64,000 bases of DNA from Shewanella abyssi (GCF_023284025.1 NZ_JAKIKR010000002.1:1-64000); one strand, 5' to 3'; counted from the stretch's first letter, positions 39,735-48,058 are shown. Notes: generated from the sequence alone by a model not told the origin. A program made the numbers and translations.

Positions 39735-40208
39735 ATGAAACTCGTTAATAAGACTGCTATTACTGTTGCCGTTGGCGCTGTTGTGCTTGGAAGCTCTTTG
39801 GCTGCATCTGTTCAAGCAAGCCCATTTGGTTATAGTGAAATGCAAGCCGGTTACCAGCTAGTCGAAGGCGAAGGCAAGTGTGGAGAAGGTAAATGCGGTG
39901 CAGATAAGAAAAAAGCCAAAGAAGGTAAGTGTGGTGAAGGTAAGTGCGGCGAAGACAAGATGAAAGCCAAAGAAGGTAAATGTGGCGAAGGTAAGTGCGG
40001 CGGCGACAAGATGAAAGCCAAAGAAGGTAAATGTGGCGAAGGCAAATGCGGCGGCGACAAGATGAAAGCCAAAGAAGGTAAGTGTGGCGGCGACAAGATG
40101 AAAGCTAAAGAAGGTAAATGTGGCGGCGACAAGATGAAAGCTAAAGAAGGTAAATGTGGCGGCGATAAGAAAGCTGAGGCAGAAGGTAAGTGCGGTGGTT
40201 CAAAATAA
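39735..40208 (+). CDS. hvfA: HvfA/bufferin-like secreted RiPP precursor with twelve EGKCG motifs
   Basis: 157 aa. Residues 1-28 are a Sec signal peptide (VAVGAVVLGSSLAASVQA, cleavage likely before SPFGYSEM). From residue 46 the protein is a low-complexity array with EGKCG twelve times: four double units (EGKCGEGKCG plus a seven-residue DK(M/K)KAK spacer), then single units EGKCGGDKMKAK, ending EGKCGGSK. All twelve cysteines are in EGKCG motifs. In Haemophilus influenzae HvfA, cysteines in the same motif are converted by the MNIO enzyme HvfB with HvfC into copper-binding oxazolone/thioamide groups. The two enzyme genes follow here, so a periplasmic copper-binding or copper-buffering peptide is the likely product. 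Confidence 0.85.
   Translation: MKLVNKTAITVAVGAVVLGSSLAASVQASPFGYSEMQAGYQLVEGEGKCGEGKCGADKKKAKEGKCGEGKCGEDKMKAKEGKCGEGKCGGDKMKAKEGKCGEGKCGGDKMKAKEGKCGGDKMKAKEGKCGGDKMKAKEGKCGGDKKAEAEGKCGGSK
39870..40195 (+). repeat. In-frame tandem repeat (51-bp and 36-bp units) encoding the EGKCG array
   Basis: Near-identical DNA units differ mainly at third positions. Four units of about 51 bp precede three of about 36 bp. Unit lengths are multiples of three, so slippage would change copy number without breaking the frame. Confidence 0.85.
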
Positions 40209-40229
40209 GCTTTCTGCTGAGTAAGACAG

Positions 40230-40251
40230 GGTCAGCGTTTGCTGGCCTTAT
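40230..40251 (+). terminator. Possible attenuator between precursor and maturase genes
   Basis: GGTCAGC pairs with GCTGGCC (one G-T wobble) over GTTT, followed by TTATTTGTT. It is a weak hairpin with an imperfect T tail. Confidence 0.4.
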
Positions 40252-40286
40252 TTGTTGATAAACCCCTAAATTGACGGACGTGCAGT

Positions 40287-41123
40287 ATGACAAATAAAGG
40301 ACAGGTGGGTCTTGGGCTAAGGCGTGAAATGTTGGCTGAGTTCTGCCAAGGAGTTCCGAAAGCTATCGGTTTTTTCGAAGTCGCCCCCGAAAATTGGATG
40401 ACACTGGGTGGCAAGTTTGGCCGTCAGTTTAGGGAATTAACAGAAAAACATCAGTTTTATTGCCATGGTCTATCATTATCGATCGGTAGCCCCGCGCCAC
40501 TGGATATTCAGTTTGTCAAAAACATCAAAGATTTTCTCAATCTACACCAGATAAAAAGCTATTCTGAGCATTTGAGCTATTGTTCTGGCTCTGGCCATAT
40601 GTACGACTTGATGCCAATTCCTTTTACCGGTGAAGCCGTTCGTCATGTGGCTAAGCGGGTTAAACAAGTTGAAGATATTATTGAACGTCCATTAATATTA
40701 GAGAATGTGTCATTCTATGCCGCGCCTGGCGCTGAAATGTCTGAGCTGGAGTTTGTTACCGCCGTAATGGAAGAAGCAGATTGTAAGATGCTGCTTGACG
40801 TCAATAACATCTATGTGAACTCGATTAACCATCAATATGATGCGCTTGAATACCTAAAAGCGATGCCGACAGAAAGAATTGAATACTTACATATCGCGGG
40901 TCATTATGAAGAAGCTGAAGATTTAGTCGTTGATACCCACGGCGCTGATATTGTTGATCCTGTTTGGAAGCTCTTGGAGGCATGCCATCAGTATCATGGT
41001 GTTTTCCCGACATTGCTCGAGCGAGATTTTAATATTCCAGCAACCAGTGAACTGTTGTTAGAAATTAATCAGATCCATGACTATCAAAACCGTCATATCG
41101 CCAGCTTAAAAAGGAGCGCTTGA
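40287..41123 (+). CDS. hvfB: HvfB-like DUF692 multinuclear non-heme iron oxidase (MNIO) maturase
   Basis: 278 aa, a TIM-barrel-type DUF692 protein. Likely metal ligands can be read: His60 (FYCHGLSLSIGSP), His95 (YSEHLSYC), Glu139 (ILENVSF), Asp171 (LLDVNNIYVN), His182, His202/His206 (HIAGH), Asp217-His218 (VDTHGADI) and Glu245 (LLERDFN). The family includes MbnB, TglH and HvfB, which use iron and O2 to rebuild cysteine residues of peptides. Here the substrate should be the EGKCG precursor encoded 78 bp upstream. Confidence 0.92.
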   Translation: MTNKGQVGLGLRREMLAEFCQGVPKAIGFFEVAPENWMTLGGKFGRQFRELTEKHQFYCHGLSLSIGSPAPLDIQFVKNIKDFLNLHQIKSYSEHLSYCSGSGHMYDLMPIPFTGEAVRHVAKRVKQVEDIIERPLILENVSFYAAPGAEMSELEFVTAVMEEADCKMLLDVNNIYVNSINHQYDALEYLKAMPTERIEYLHIAGHYEEAEDLVVDTHGADIVDPVWKLLEACHQYHGVFPTLLERDFNIPATSELLLEINQIHDYQNRHIASLKRSA

Positions 41124-41884
41124 TGAGTTTTATTGACACACAACAAAACTTCATGGAATACATTAAAGATCCATCTAAGCCGCTGCCTGAGGGGATTGAA
41201 GCTCGGCGGATGAATATTTACCGCGAACTTTTTTTCAACAATATTGATGGCTTTGTCTCTAATGCCTTTCCAGTATTAAAGACGTTATACAGCGAACAAG
41301 ACTGGCAGCAACGTGTGCAGCAGTTTTTTGCTATTCATGACTGCCAAACGCCTATTTTTATTGAGATAGCACAAGAGTTTCTGTTGTTTTTGCAGACTGA
41401 ATATACGGCAACAGAGATCGATCCTCCCTTTATGCTGGAACTGGCCCATTATGAATGGCTAGAGCTTGTGGTGGCAGTTGCACAAGAGAACCCAAAGCAA
41501 AGAGTTCTCGATATGGCGGCAATGGATGCCGACGTTATCTCAACAATGACCTTGAGTGTCTCTGCTACATCGCAAATAGCGCAATACACATTTGATGTAC
41601 AGCATATTAGTGAAGATTATCGGCCACAACAACCCACAGTAAATCCACAGTTTTTTTGCATCTATTCTGACTTCGAAGATGAGGTAAGCTTTTTACAGCT
41701 AAATCCGCTCACTGCGCAGGTTTTGGCTTATATGTCGCAATTTGAATCTGTCCAATGTGTCGATCTGATTGATTGGTTATTAGCGACTTTTACTGATATT
41801 GAACCTGCAGTATTACAACAAGGCTGTGTTGAGCTATTACTGCAGTTGAGCGCTAAAGGGATAATTAGAGAATTTATTGCTTAA
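41123..41884 (+). CDS. hvfC: HvfC-like DUF2063 partner protein
   Basis: 253 aa. N-terminal region RRMNIYRELFFNNIDGFVSNAFPVLKTLY is the DUF2063 signature (HvfC, TglI and BufC group), a partner that delivers the precursor to the MNIO enzyme. The start is ATG 41123, sharing one base with the upstream TGA, with AAGGAG 6 nt before it; TTG 41120 is possible. The coupling fits the known HvfBC complex. No DoxX-like fourth gene (as in hvfABCD) follows in this window. Confidence 0.9.
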   Translation: MSFIDTQQNFMEYIKDPSKPLPEGIEARRMNIYRELFFNNIDGFVSNAFPVLKTLYSEQDWQQRVQQFFAIHDCQTPIFIEIAQEFLLFLQTEYTATEIDPPFMLELAHYEWLELVVAVAQENPKQRVLDMAAMDADVISTMTLSVSATSQIAQYTFDVQHISEDYRPQQPTVNPQFFCIYSDFEDEVSFLQLNPLTAQVLAYMSQFESVQCVDLIDWLLATFTDIEPAVLQQGCVELLLQLSAKGIIREFIA

Positions 41885-41912
41885 TAGACTTTCTATCGCT
41901 GTGACGAAACCC

Positions 41913-41918
41913 TATAAT
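41913..41918 (+). promoter_or_regulatory. Probable -10 element for the 39-aa gene
   Basis: TATAAT, 12 bp before the FNR-type box. With a start near 41925 the box would lie just downstream of the start point, a repressing position. Confidence 0.4.
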
Positions 41919-41929
41919 GGCGGCAAAAA

Positions 41930-41943
41930 TTGATCTAGATCAA
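41930..41943 (+). promoter_or_regulatory. Perfect FNR/EtrA-type box
   Basis: TTGATCTAGATCAA is an exact palindromic TTGAT-N4-ATCAA site, 33 bp before the ATG of the 39-aa gene and after the hvfC stop. Confidence 0.65.
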
Positions 41944-41976
41944 TAATTGCCGTTAACAACAGTCGTCGAGGAAGTC

Positions 41977-42096
41977 ATGAGTCAGCCGTTTAAAGACCCA
42001 TTTAACATTGTTTATTTTATTGGTTTTATCCTGGTAATGTTGTTGCCGACATTGCCAGCAAGCCTATCTTGGTTAAAGGTAATGGGGCTGATTTAA
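41977..42096 (+). CDS. Small single-pass membrane protein, 39 aa
   Basis: ATG 41977 has GAGGA about 5 nt upstream. The product opens MSQPFKDPFNIVYFIG and contains a helix of about 18 hydrophobic residues (FIGFILVMLLPTLPAS), ending LKVMGLI. A polar N-terminus and one helix suggest a small subunit or modulator of an inner-membrane complex. I do not recognise the family. It may share the hvf transcript, but the TATAAT and FNR box between them suggest its own promoter. Confidence 0.65.
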   Translation: MSQPFKDPFNIVYFIGFILVMLLPTLPASLSWLKVMGLI

Positions 42097-42119
42097 GCTG
42101 CCTTTAACTTTCGCTCAGG

Positions 42120-42383
42120 TATACCCATCCAACTTGAAAATGCTCGTTTCAGAGGCGTTGTGCCAGTTCAATTTTAGGCGCATTAACGTAGAAATGGTTA
42201 TTCCCTTTTAAGTGAGTGCAACAACGAAGTGAGCTTGCACAACGCCTTCTACGATGGGTTTTAATGGGCTTTACTCTGTGTTATTGATTTTACCAAGGGA
42301 GCGACCATTAGTGGCAATCAATGCCTTGATTAAAGCCCATTAAATTCCCACTGAATCCTGCTTCTTCAGGTAGGATGGGTATA
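42120..42383 (+). mobile_element. MITE-like element, 264 bp
   Basis: Perfect 11-bp terminal inverted repeats: TATACCCATCC at the left and GGATGGGTATA at the right. The following 15 bases are also similar between the two ends (AACTTGAAAATG and TACCTGAAGAAG). There is no coding capacity. The right end recurs at 12611-12656 and at 14207-14270. It fills the gap between the 39-aa gene and ybaN. Confidence 0.75.
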
Positions 42384-42387
42384 TACT

Positions 42388-42411
42388 AGCCACTCTTTTG
42401 AGTGGCTTTTT
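42388..42411 (+). terminator. Terminator before ybaN
   Basis: AGCCACTC pairs with GAGTGGCT over TTTT, followed by TTTT-G-TTTTTTT. It ends transcripts from the hvf or 39-aa side. Confidence 0.8.
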
Positions 42412-42430
42412 GTTTTTTTAGGCGGTACTG

Positions 42431-42799
42431 ATGGCGTTAAAACGTGGTTTCTTTCTTCTAGCAGGTCTTTGTAGCCTCGCATTAGGCTTATTGGGTATTT
42501 TATTGCCTATACTGCCAACGGTGCCGTTTATCTTATTGGCTGCTTATTGTTTTGCTCGTTCAAGTGACAGGCTATATCAATGGTTGATGTTGCACCCGTG
42601 GTTTGCTGATGCGCTGCAAAATTGGCAGGCAAAAGGCGCTATTCGTAAGGGGCTGAAGAGGAAGGCGTATATTGTCAGCAGCTTTAGTTTTATCGCCAGT
42701 ATCACAATCGTGCCGCTAATTTGGGTCAAGGTGATGTTGGTCTGCACCGGAACAGCGCTAATAGTTTACCTGAGAAGCATTCCTGAAATTGATGAATAG
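42431..42799 (+). CDS. ybaN: YbaN-family inner-membrane protein (DUF454)
   Basis: 122 aa. N-terminal double helix (GLCSLALGLLGILLPILPTVPFILLAAYCFARSS) and two more hydrophobic segments near the end. The motif PILPTVPFILLAA...FARSS is typical of the family, whose role is unknown. In E. coli ybaN also lies just upstream of apt-dnaX-ybaB-recR, as here. Confidence 0.9.
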   Translation: MALKRGFFLLAGLCSLALGLLGILLPILPTVPFILLAAYCFARSSDRLYQWLMLHPWFADALQNWQAKGAIRKGLKRKAYIVSSFSFIASITIVPLIWVKVMLVCTGTALIVYLRSIPEIDE

Positions 42800-43049
42800 C
42801 GATATCACTGTATTGTTGCATCATGCTGAATTAAAAACTTAAATTAAGCTGCCGCTAAAGGCTCTTTTTGCTGGTGAACAATAGTAACTATATTTAGCGT
42901 GATATGACGCAGCAGATCTTACTATCCAATGTTGCAACTGATCATAAAGCGGCTTAAGCTTTACGGCCATTTTTACACTTCGATGACATTTGCTTTGGCG
43001 ATGTAGCCTGCAGGGTGTCAGAAAATTAAACTCAATAAAGTAAATAATT

Positions 43050-43601
43050 ATGGTTATGAACACTGACAGCTTGGCACTAATAAAGAACAGCATTAAAACC
43101 ATCCCTAACTACCCTAAAGAGGGGATTTTGTTTAGAGATGTGACTAGCTTATTAGAAGATCCACAAGCGTATAAACTTACAATTGATCTTTTAGTGGAAC
43201 ACTACAAGGAGCAAGGTTTTACCAAAGTTGTCGGCACTGAAGCTCGTGGTTTCCTATTTGGCGCACCTTTAGCATTAGAGCTGGGTATTGGTTTCGTACC
43301 AGTACGTAAGCCAGGTAAATTACCAAGAGAGACTATTTCCGAAAGCTACGAGCTTGAGTATGGTCATGACGCTCTTGAAATTCACGTTGATGCCATCACT
43401 AGCGAAGATAAAGTCTTAGTTGTTGATGACCTACTGGCGACTGGCGGTACCATTGAAGCAACGGTTAAGTTAATCCGTAATCTAGGCGGCCAAGTTAATC
43501 ACGCTGCATTTGTTATCTCTCTGCCAGATCTAGGTGGTGAAAAGCGTCTAGGGACAATGGATCTCGAATTACTTAGCTTATGTGAATTCGAAGGCGAATA
43601 A
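43050..43601 (+). CDS. apt: Adenine phosphoribosyltransferase
   Basis: 183 aa, same length as the E. coli enzyme. It has [17 protein letters not shown], the hood/PRPP loops and the phosphoribosyl motif [16 protein letters not shown]. It salvages adenine to AMP. Start may be the second ATG at 43056; the ribosome binding site is weak for both. Confidence 0.97.
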   Translation: MVMNTDSLALIKNSIKTIPNYPKEGILFRDVTSLLEDPQAYKLTIDLLVEHYKEQGFTKVVGTEARGFLFGAPLALELGIGFVPVRKPGKLPRETISESYELEYGHDALEIHVDAITSEDKVLVVDDLLATGGTIEATVKLIRNLGGQVNHAAFVISLPDLGGEKRLGTMDLELLSLCEFEGE

Positions 43602-43752
43602 TCAGCCTAAAACATCTGTTTAAGGTGATTTAATCACCGCCAAACCGCTCCTTGAACGCTTGATATAGCATGTCAAACCTTGGCATGCTATTGTTCAAAT
43701 AAGTCGAGGAGCGTGCTCCCGTAATCATATTCATGACACGTTGGGGAGTTCC

Positions 43753-46614
43753 ATGTCATATCAGGTGTTAGCCAGAAAATGGCGCCCTGCCAAATTTGAG
43801 CAAATGGTTGGCCAGTCTCATGTTTTACATGCATTAACCAATGCGCTCACTCAGCAAAGATTGCATCATGCTTATCTGTTTTCCGGCACTCGAGGAGTGG
43901 GGAAAACCAGTCTTGCACGTCTTTTCGCTAAAGGCTTAAATTGTGAACAAGGGGTTACCGCCACGCCATGTGGTGAGTGTTCAGCTTGTGTTGAAATCGC
44001 AGAAGGGCGTTTTGTTGATCTCATCGAGGTCGATGCTGCTTCGCGCACAAAAGTTGATGATACCCGCGAACTACTCGATAACGTTCAATATCGCCCCAGT
44101 CGTGGTCGCTATAAAGTGTATCTTATCGATGAAGTGCATATGCTGTCTCGCAGTAGCTTCAATGCGTTACTCAAAACTCTTGAAGAGCCGCCAGAGCATG
44201 TAAAGTTTCTACTCGCTACGACGGATCCACAACGCTTACCTGTCACTGTATTATCACGCTGCTTACAGTTTAATCTCAAGAGCCTGACCCAAGATGAGAT
44301 TGCTAATCAGCTAGCCAATGTCTTGACTCAAGAAACATTGCATTTTGAATCTTCAGCGTTAACCCTGCTTGCAAAAGCGGCTAACGGCAGTATGCGTGAT
44401 GCGTTAAGCCTGACCGATCAAGCCATCGCTTTTGGTGCTGGACAAGTCAAACTTGAACTTGTGCAAACCATGCTGGGTAGCATTGATGACAAACAGGTCA
44501 TTGCCTTATTGGAAGCATTAGCCAAAGCAGATGTGATGGCGTTGATGCAGGTCAGTGCCAGTGTATTGTCATTTGGCGCTGAGCCGGAAGAGGTACTGCG
44601 TAGTTTACTGGAACTATTGCACCAAATTACCTTAACTCAATTTGCTCCCGCTGCAGCGCAGATGTCGCTATACAGCGAGCAAATAAAAGCGTTTGCCGAG
44701 CAGTTATCGCCTGAGCAAGTACAGCTATATTACCAGCTGCTGTTGACCGGCCGTAAAGACTTACCTTATGCGCCTGATCCCAAATCGGGGCTTGAAATGG
44801 CACTCCTGCGTGCAGTGACCTTTGTGCCTGAACAACCCGTAACCAAATGGGTGACAGACACGCCAGCAAAGCTCGTAATACCTGAGTTAAAGACTGGATC
44901 ACAATTGGCATCAGTCGATACAACAGCAGAAAAAAAAACGCTGATAGAGGCTAGCGACGGAGTTACCAGTCCACTTAGCGATAAAACGATAGAGCTTTCA
45001 GACTCAGACCTAGAGTCAAACCTAGACCTAGGTTCAGACGCTACAGCTAAGCCTCAAGATAATATTACTCAAGCTGCGCCGCCAGTATTGGATAATCTGG
45101 AGAGCATGAACAGTGAAATGGCCGTCATACTCAGTCAAGCTGAGAGCCAAGGGTATGCAAAGATTGATGAAACAGCTGCTAATAAGCCGTTAACTGCGTC
45201 AGTGCAGAGTACTTTAGTTGAAGAGGGCACAGATACAGTAGCCTCTAATAAACCGGCGACTGTCGAAGATGCAGTGGTTGTCGCTACAGCCGACATCAGT
45301 GCTGTAGCCCGCCCAAGTTCCAACACTCATATCACTACCGAAGCCACGCGGGATTCAACATCTAGCGCAAGTGATAACAATCGTGAAAATGTTGCTGAAA
45401 CAGTCGGTGTTAAAACCAATGCTAGCACCGATACAGAAACCAACATGGGAGAGGTCACCTCCTCCGTCGTTACTGACTATGCCGCTGAAGACGACCTGTC
45501 TGCTTATTCGCAATATGCTGGCGCGCAGGATATCGATTTTGACGGCAACGATTTTGACTTTGATGCTCCCGACTCGGCGCCGTTACCACAAGACTCGTTA
45601 TCTCCAGTTACGGTCGAACAAAATACTGTGGTTGCTAAAAGTGAAACTGAAAATTCAGCAAATACGATAACTAGCACGACAACAGAAGTCGACTTAAGTG
45701 ACGATATTTTGGATGCTGTATTAGCCGCAAGGGATTCTCTACTGGATGGATTAGGCGAAGATGAGCCTAAGGAGAGTTCCACAAAAAAGTCCGTTAAGGA
45801 ACGGAAGGCTTTTGCGCCGCCAGTACGTAAACCTAAGCCAGAGCCTGAAGCTGAAAAACCATCACAGCCAATCAATGCGTTCGAGCAAGCTGATAACAGT
45901 AGCGATATTATCGACAGACCGCCATGGGAAGAGCCACATGAGCAAGATCCCACCTCGCGATTTAAAGATGAAAGCGCCGCTCATGCAGCTGAGTCGCCAG
46001 CCAATGCTGCTGTTAAACCTGTTGCAGCACCAAGTCAACAGAAGAACAAAACCGCTAAGGCTAGTGATAAACCCACTGCTATGCAGCTTGATTCAACTTC
46101 AGTTCAGGATGTTGCGTTAAACTTACCCGCACTACCTAGCGGCGAGTTAAGCGGGAATGACATAGATTTAAAGTGGTACCGCTTTATGGCTGAACTTGAA
46201 GTCGGTGGGCGCGTTAGGCAACTCGCAGTCAATTCAGTGTGTCATCAGTTTGAACAACCGTTGTCGCTGTTATTGAAACCGGATCAAAAGCATCTTGCTG
46301 CTGATGTTGCGATTAAGCAGTTTGAAGAGGCCATGAGTGAAGCGCTTGGCGAGCCAAGTGAAGTGCGAGTTTCTGTCGGTGTCGACAGTACTCGGGAGAC
46401 CCCTCTAGAAGTTAGGCGTCGTTTTCATAAAGAGATCCTCGTACAAGCGCATCATGGGTTGATGACTGACGACAATGTACGTTGGTTAGCGCAACACATG
46501 GGCGCACAGCTAACGCCTGATACACTCACTTATGCACCAGAATTGTTGGTTAATAAAGGTAAATTGATAGAATTGGTCGATATGTCGAACTTTAAGCGGT
46601 TACCTGAGTCATAA
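43753..46614 (+). CDS. dnaX: DNA polymerase III tau (and gamma) subunit
   Basis: 953 aa, well above the 643 aa of E. coli tau. ATG 43753 (MSYQVLARKWRPAKFEQ) is used, not TTG 43741. It has Walker A GTRGVGKTS at residues 45-53, zinc cysteines Cys64, Cys73, Cys76 and Cys79 as in E. coli, and DEVHMLS. Domains I-III end near residue 370. A very long acidic Ser/Thr/Asp-rich linker (about 375-790) follows, then the DnaE/DnaB-binding C-terminus. A run of nine A at codons 393-396 offers a shorter gamma form. Tau organises the clamp loader and polymerase cores. Confidence 0.96.
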   Translation: MSYQVLARKWRPAKFEQMVGQSHVLHALTNALTQQRLHHAYLFSGTRGVGKTSLARLFAKGLNCEQGVTATPCGECSACVEIAEGRFVDLIEVDAASRTKVDDTRELLDNVQYRPSRGRYKVYLIDEVHMLSRSSFNALLKTLEEPPEHVKFLLATTDPQRLPVTVLSRCLQFNLKSLTQDEIANQLANVLTQETLHFESSALTLLAKAANGSMRDALSLTDQAIAFGAGQVKLELVQTMLGSIDDKQVIALLEALAKADVMALMQVSASVLSFGAEPEEVLRSLLELLHQITLTQFAPAAAQMSLYSEQIKAFAEQLSPEQVQLYYQLLLTGRKDLPYAPDPKSGLEMALLRAVTFVPEQPVTKWVTDTPAKLVIPELKTGSQLASVDTTAEKKTLIEASDGVTSPLSDKTIELSDSDLESNLDLGSDATAKPQDNITQAAPPVLDNLESMNSEMAVILSQAESQGYAKIDETAANKPLTASVQSTLVEEGTDTVASNKPATVEDAVVVATADISAVARPSSNTHITTEATRDSTSSASDNNRENVAETVGVKTNASTDTETNMGEVTSSVVTDYAAEDDLSAYSQYAGAQDIDFDGNDFDFDAPDSAPLPQDSLSPVTVEQNTVVAKSETENSANTITSTTTEVDLSDDILDAVLAARDSLLDGLGEDEPKESSTKKSVKERKAFAPPVRKPKPEPEAEKPSQPINAFEQADNSSDIIDRPPWEEPHEQDPTSRFKDESAAHAAESPANAAVKPVAAPSQQKNKTAKASDKPTAMQLDSTSVQDVALNLPALPSGELSGNDIDLKWYRFMAELEVGGRVRQLAVNSVCHQFEQPLSLLLKPDQKHLAADVAIKQFEEAMSEALGEPSEVRVSVGVDSTRETPLEVRRRFHKEILVQAHHGLMTDDNVRWLAQHMGAQLTPDTLTYAPELLVNKGKLIELVDMSNFKRLPES
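44930..44938 (+). promoter_or_regulatory. Nine-A slippage/frameshift site in dnaX
   Basis: GAA AAA AAA ACG in frame. A -1 shift reads N-A-D-R-G then TAG at 44952-44954, giving a product of about 400 aa, close to E. coli gamma (431 aa). A shift of +1 meets TGA almost at once. Confidence 0.6.
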
Positions 46615-46714
46615 TTTTACAATTGAAATTTCAGCTTTCATTGCTAATCAGTCTATATTTAGTAAGATTAGCCCACTTTATTTGTAGTGATAAATAATAG
46701 AAGAGAATTAGAGT

Positions 46715-47044
46715 ATGTTTGGAAAAGGCGGTATGGGCAACTTGATGAAGCAAGCCCAACAGATGCAAGACAAAATGGCTAAAGTGCAGGAAGAGATTGC
46801 ACGTATGGAAGTGACTGGCGAAGCCGGCGCTGGCCTTGTTAAAGTCACCATGACGGGCTCTCACAGTGTGCGCAAAGTCGACATTGACGCTAGCTTGCTT
46901 GAAGATGATAAAGAGATGCTAGAAGACCTGATTGCAGCAGCATGTAATGATGCCGCACGTCGAGTTGAAGAGAATCAAAAAGAGAGAATGGCTGAAGTCA
47001 CCGGCGGCATGCAGTTGCCACCCGGCATGAAGATGCCTTTCTAA
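46715..47044 (+). CDS. ybaB: YbaB/EbfC nucleoid-associated protein
   Basis: 109 aa. It starts [21 protein letters not shown] and has the helix-rich dimer core and the [13 protein letters not shown] segment. It binds DNA as a dimer. Position between dnaX and recR is conserved across many bacteria. Confidence 0.96.
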   Translation: MFGKGGMGNLMKQAQQMQDKMAKVQEEIARMEVTGEAGAGLVKVTMTGSHSVRKVDIDASLLEDDKEMLEDLIAAACNDAARRVEENQKERMAEVTGGMQLPPGMKMPF

Positions 47045-47112
47045 GACTGCAGATACCTGCTGTATTTGCGCCTAGCGTTTGCAGTATAATATTGCTGTTT
47101 ATTGTTTTTAAG

Positions 47113-47137
47113 AGCCCAAGATGACTTGGGCTTTTTT
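47113..47137 (+). terminator. Terminator after ybaB
   Basis: AGCCCAAG pairs with CTTGGGCT over ATGA, then TTTTT. It separates recR from dnaX-ybaB. Confidence 0.85.
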
Positions 47138-47330
47138 GTGCTTTAAGCTTTGTACCGGATGACTCTATCGGGGTCGTATCGCGTTAATATTGCATTATCA
47201 TCATGGTATTCTATGGTAATATCGGCGGTTCATTTGATTGGGGATGATGTGAGTTTATGACTTATATCAGCTCTTAAAATCAAAACTTATTATTCTTAGG
47301 CAGATTTTGCCTCGCTATGCGGAACGTTAA

Positions 47331-47930
47331 ATGAAATTTAGTCCTCTTGTTGATGAGTTGATCCAGTCACTTAAATGCTTACCTGGCGTCGGACCAAAAT
47401 CAGCGCAGCGCATGGCATTTCAGCTATTAGAGCGTGACCGCAAGGCGGGAAGTAAGCTTGCTGAATCACTCGGTAAAGCCATGTCCGATGTAGGTCATTG
47501 CCAGTCATGCCGTACCTTTACCGAAGAAACCTATTGCCCTATTTGCGTCAGTACTAAACGCGGCCATTCTAGTATTATTTGTGTGGTAGAAACCCCTGCC
47601 GACGCATTAGCAATCGAGGCGGGTGGCCATTTTAGTGGCCGTTATTTTGTCTTACTTGGGCACTTATCGCCGCTCGATGGCGTCGGGCCCGATGAGTTGG
47701 GGCTTGCACTGTTAGAAACCCATTTAGCCTCGGGCGAGATCAGTGAACTTATTTTGGCAACCAACCCAACCGTTGAAGGTGATGCCACCGCCCACTACAT
47801 TGCAGATATGGCTAAAAACCATAAGTTAACAGTGAGCCGTATTGCCCACGGAGTGCCCGTTGGCGGTGAGCTTGAATACGTTGATAGCACCACCTTGGCG
47901 CTGTCTTTTAACGGTCGATTGCCTATTTAA
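47331..47930 (+). CDS. recR: Recombination mediator RecR
   Basis: 199 aa. HhH region [20 protein letters not shown], zinc finger [16 protein letters not shown], and Toprim segment [14 protein letters not shown]. It works with RecF/RecO to load RecA. About 285 bp separate it from ybaB, with a terminator between, so it has its own promoter. Confidence 0.97.
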   Translation: MKFSPLVDELIQSLKCLPGVGPKSAQRMAFQLLERDRKAGSKLAESLGKAMSDVGHCQSCRTFTEETYCPICVSTKRGHSSIICVVETPADALAIEAGGHFSGRYFVLLGHLSPLDGVGPDELGLALLETHLASGEISELILATNPTVEGDATAHYIADMAKNHKLTVSRIAHGVPVGGELEYVDSTTLALSFNGRLPI

Positions 47931-47963
47931 TACAGCAAGATTAATGGTTGATGTCATCACAAG

Positions 47964-48000
47964 GCCCAGTAAATGGTTATCCATTTACTGGGCTTTTTTT
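47964..48000 (+). terminator. Terminator of recR
   Basis: GCCCAGTAAATGG pairs perfectly with CCATTTACTGGGC over TTAT; seven T follow. Confidence 0.92.
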
Positions 48001-48030
48001 GTGCAATTGAAATCAATGGGACCTTTGCCC

Positions 48031-48058
48031 CTTGAAAAGCGATTTTATAACCCCATTT
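48031..48058 (+). promoter_or_regulatory. Sigma-32 heat-shock promoter of htpG
   Basis: CTTGAAA, 13-nt spacer, CCCCATTT. Both elements match the sigma-32 consensus; htpG begins 46 bp downstream. Confidence 0.85.

Noticed and set aside
39851-40132. Long minus-strand open frame with repeated SPPHLPSLAFIL across the EGKCG array
   Set aside because: It is the antisense shadow of the repeats; it has no ribosome binding site and the plus frame has signal peptide and family context.
43635-43649. GGTGATTTAATCACC hairpin after apt as terminator
   Set aside because: No T run follows, so intrinsic termination is not supported.
47159-47260. 33-codon frame in the ybaB-recR gap
   Set aside because: No ribosome binding site near the ATG and no distinctive composition.
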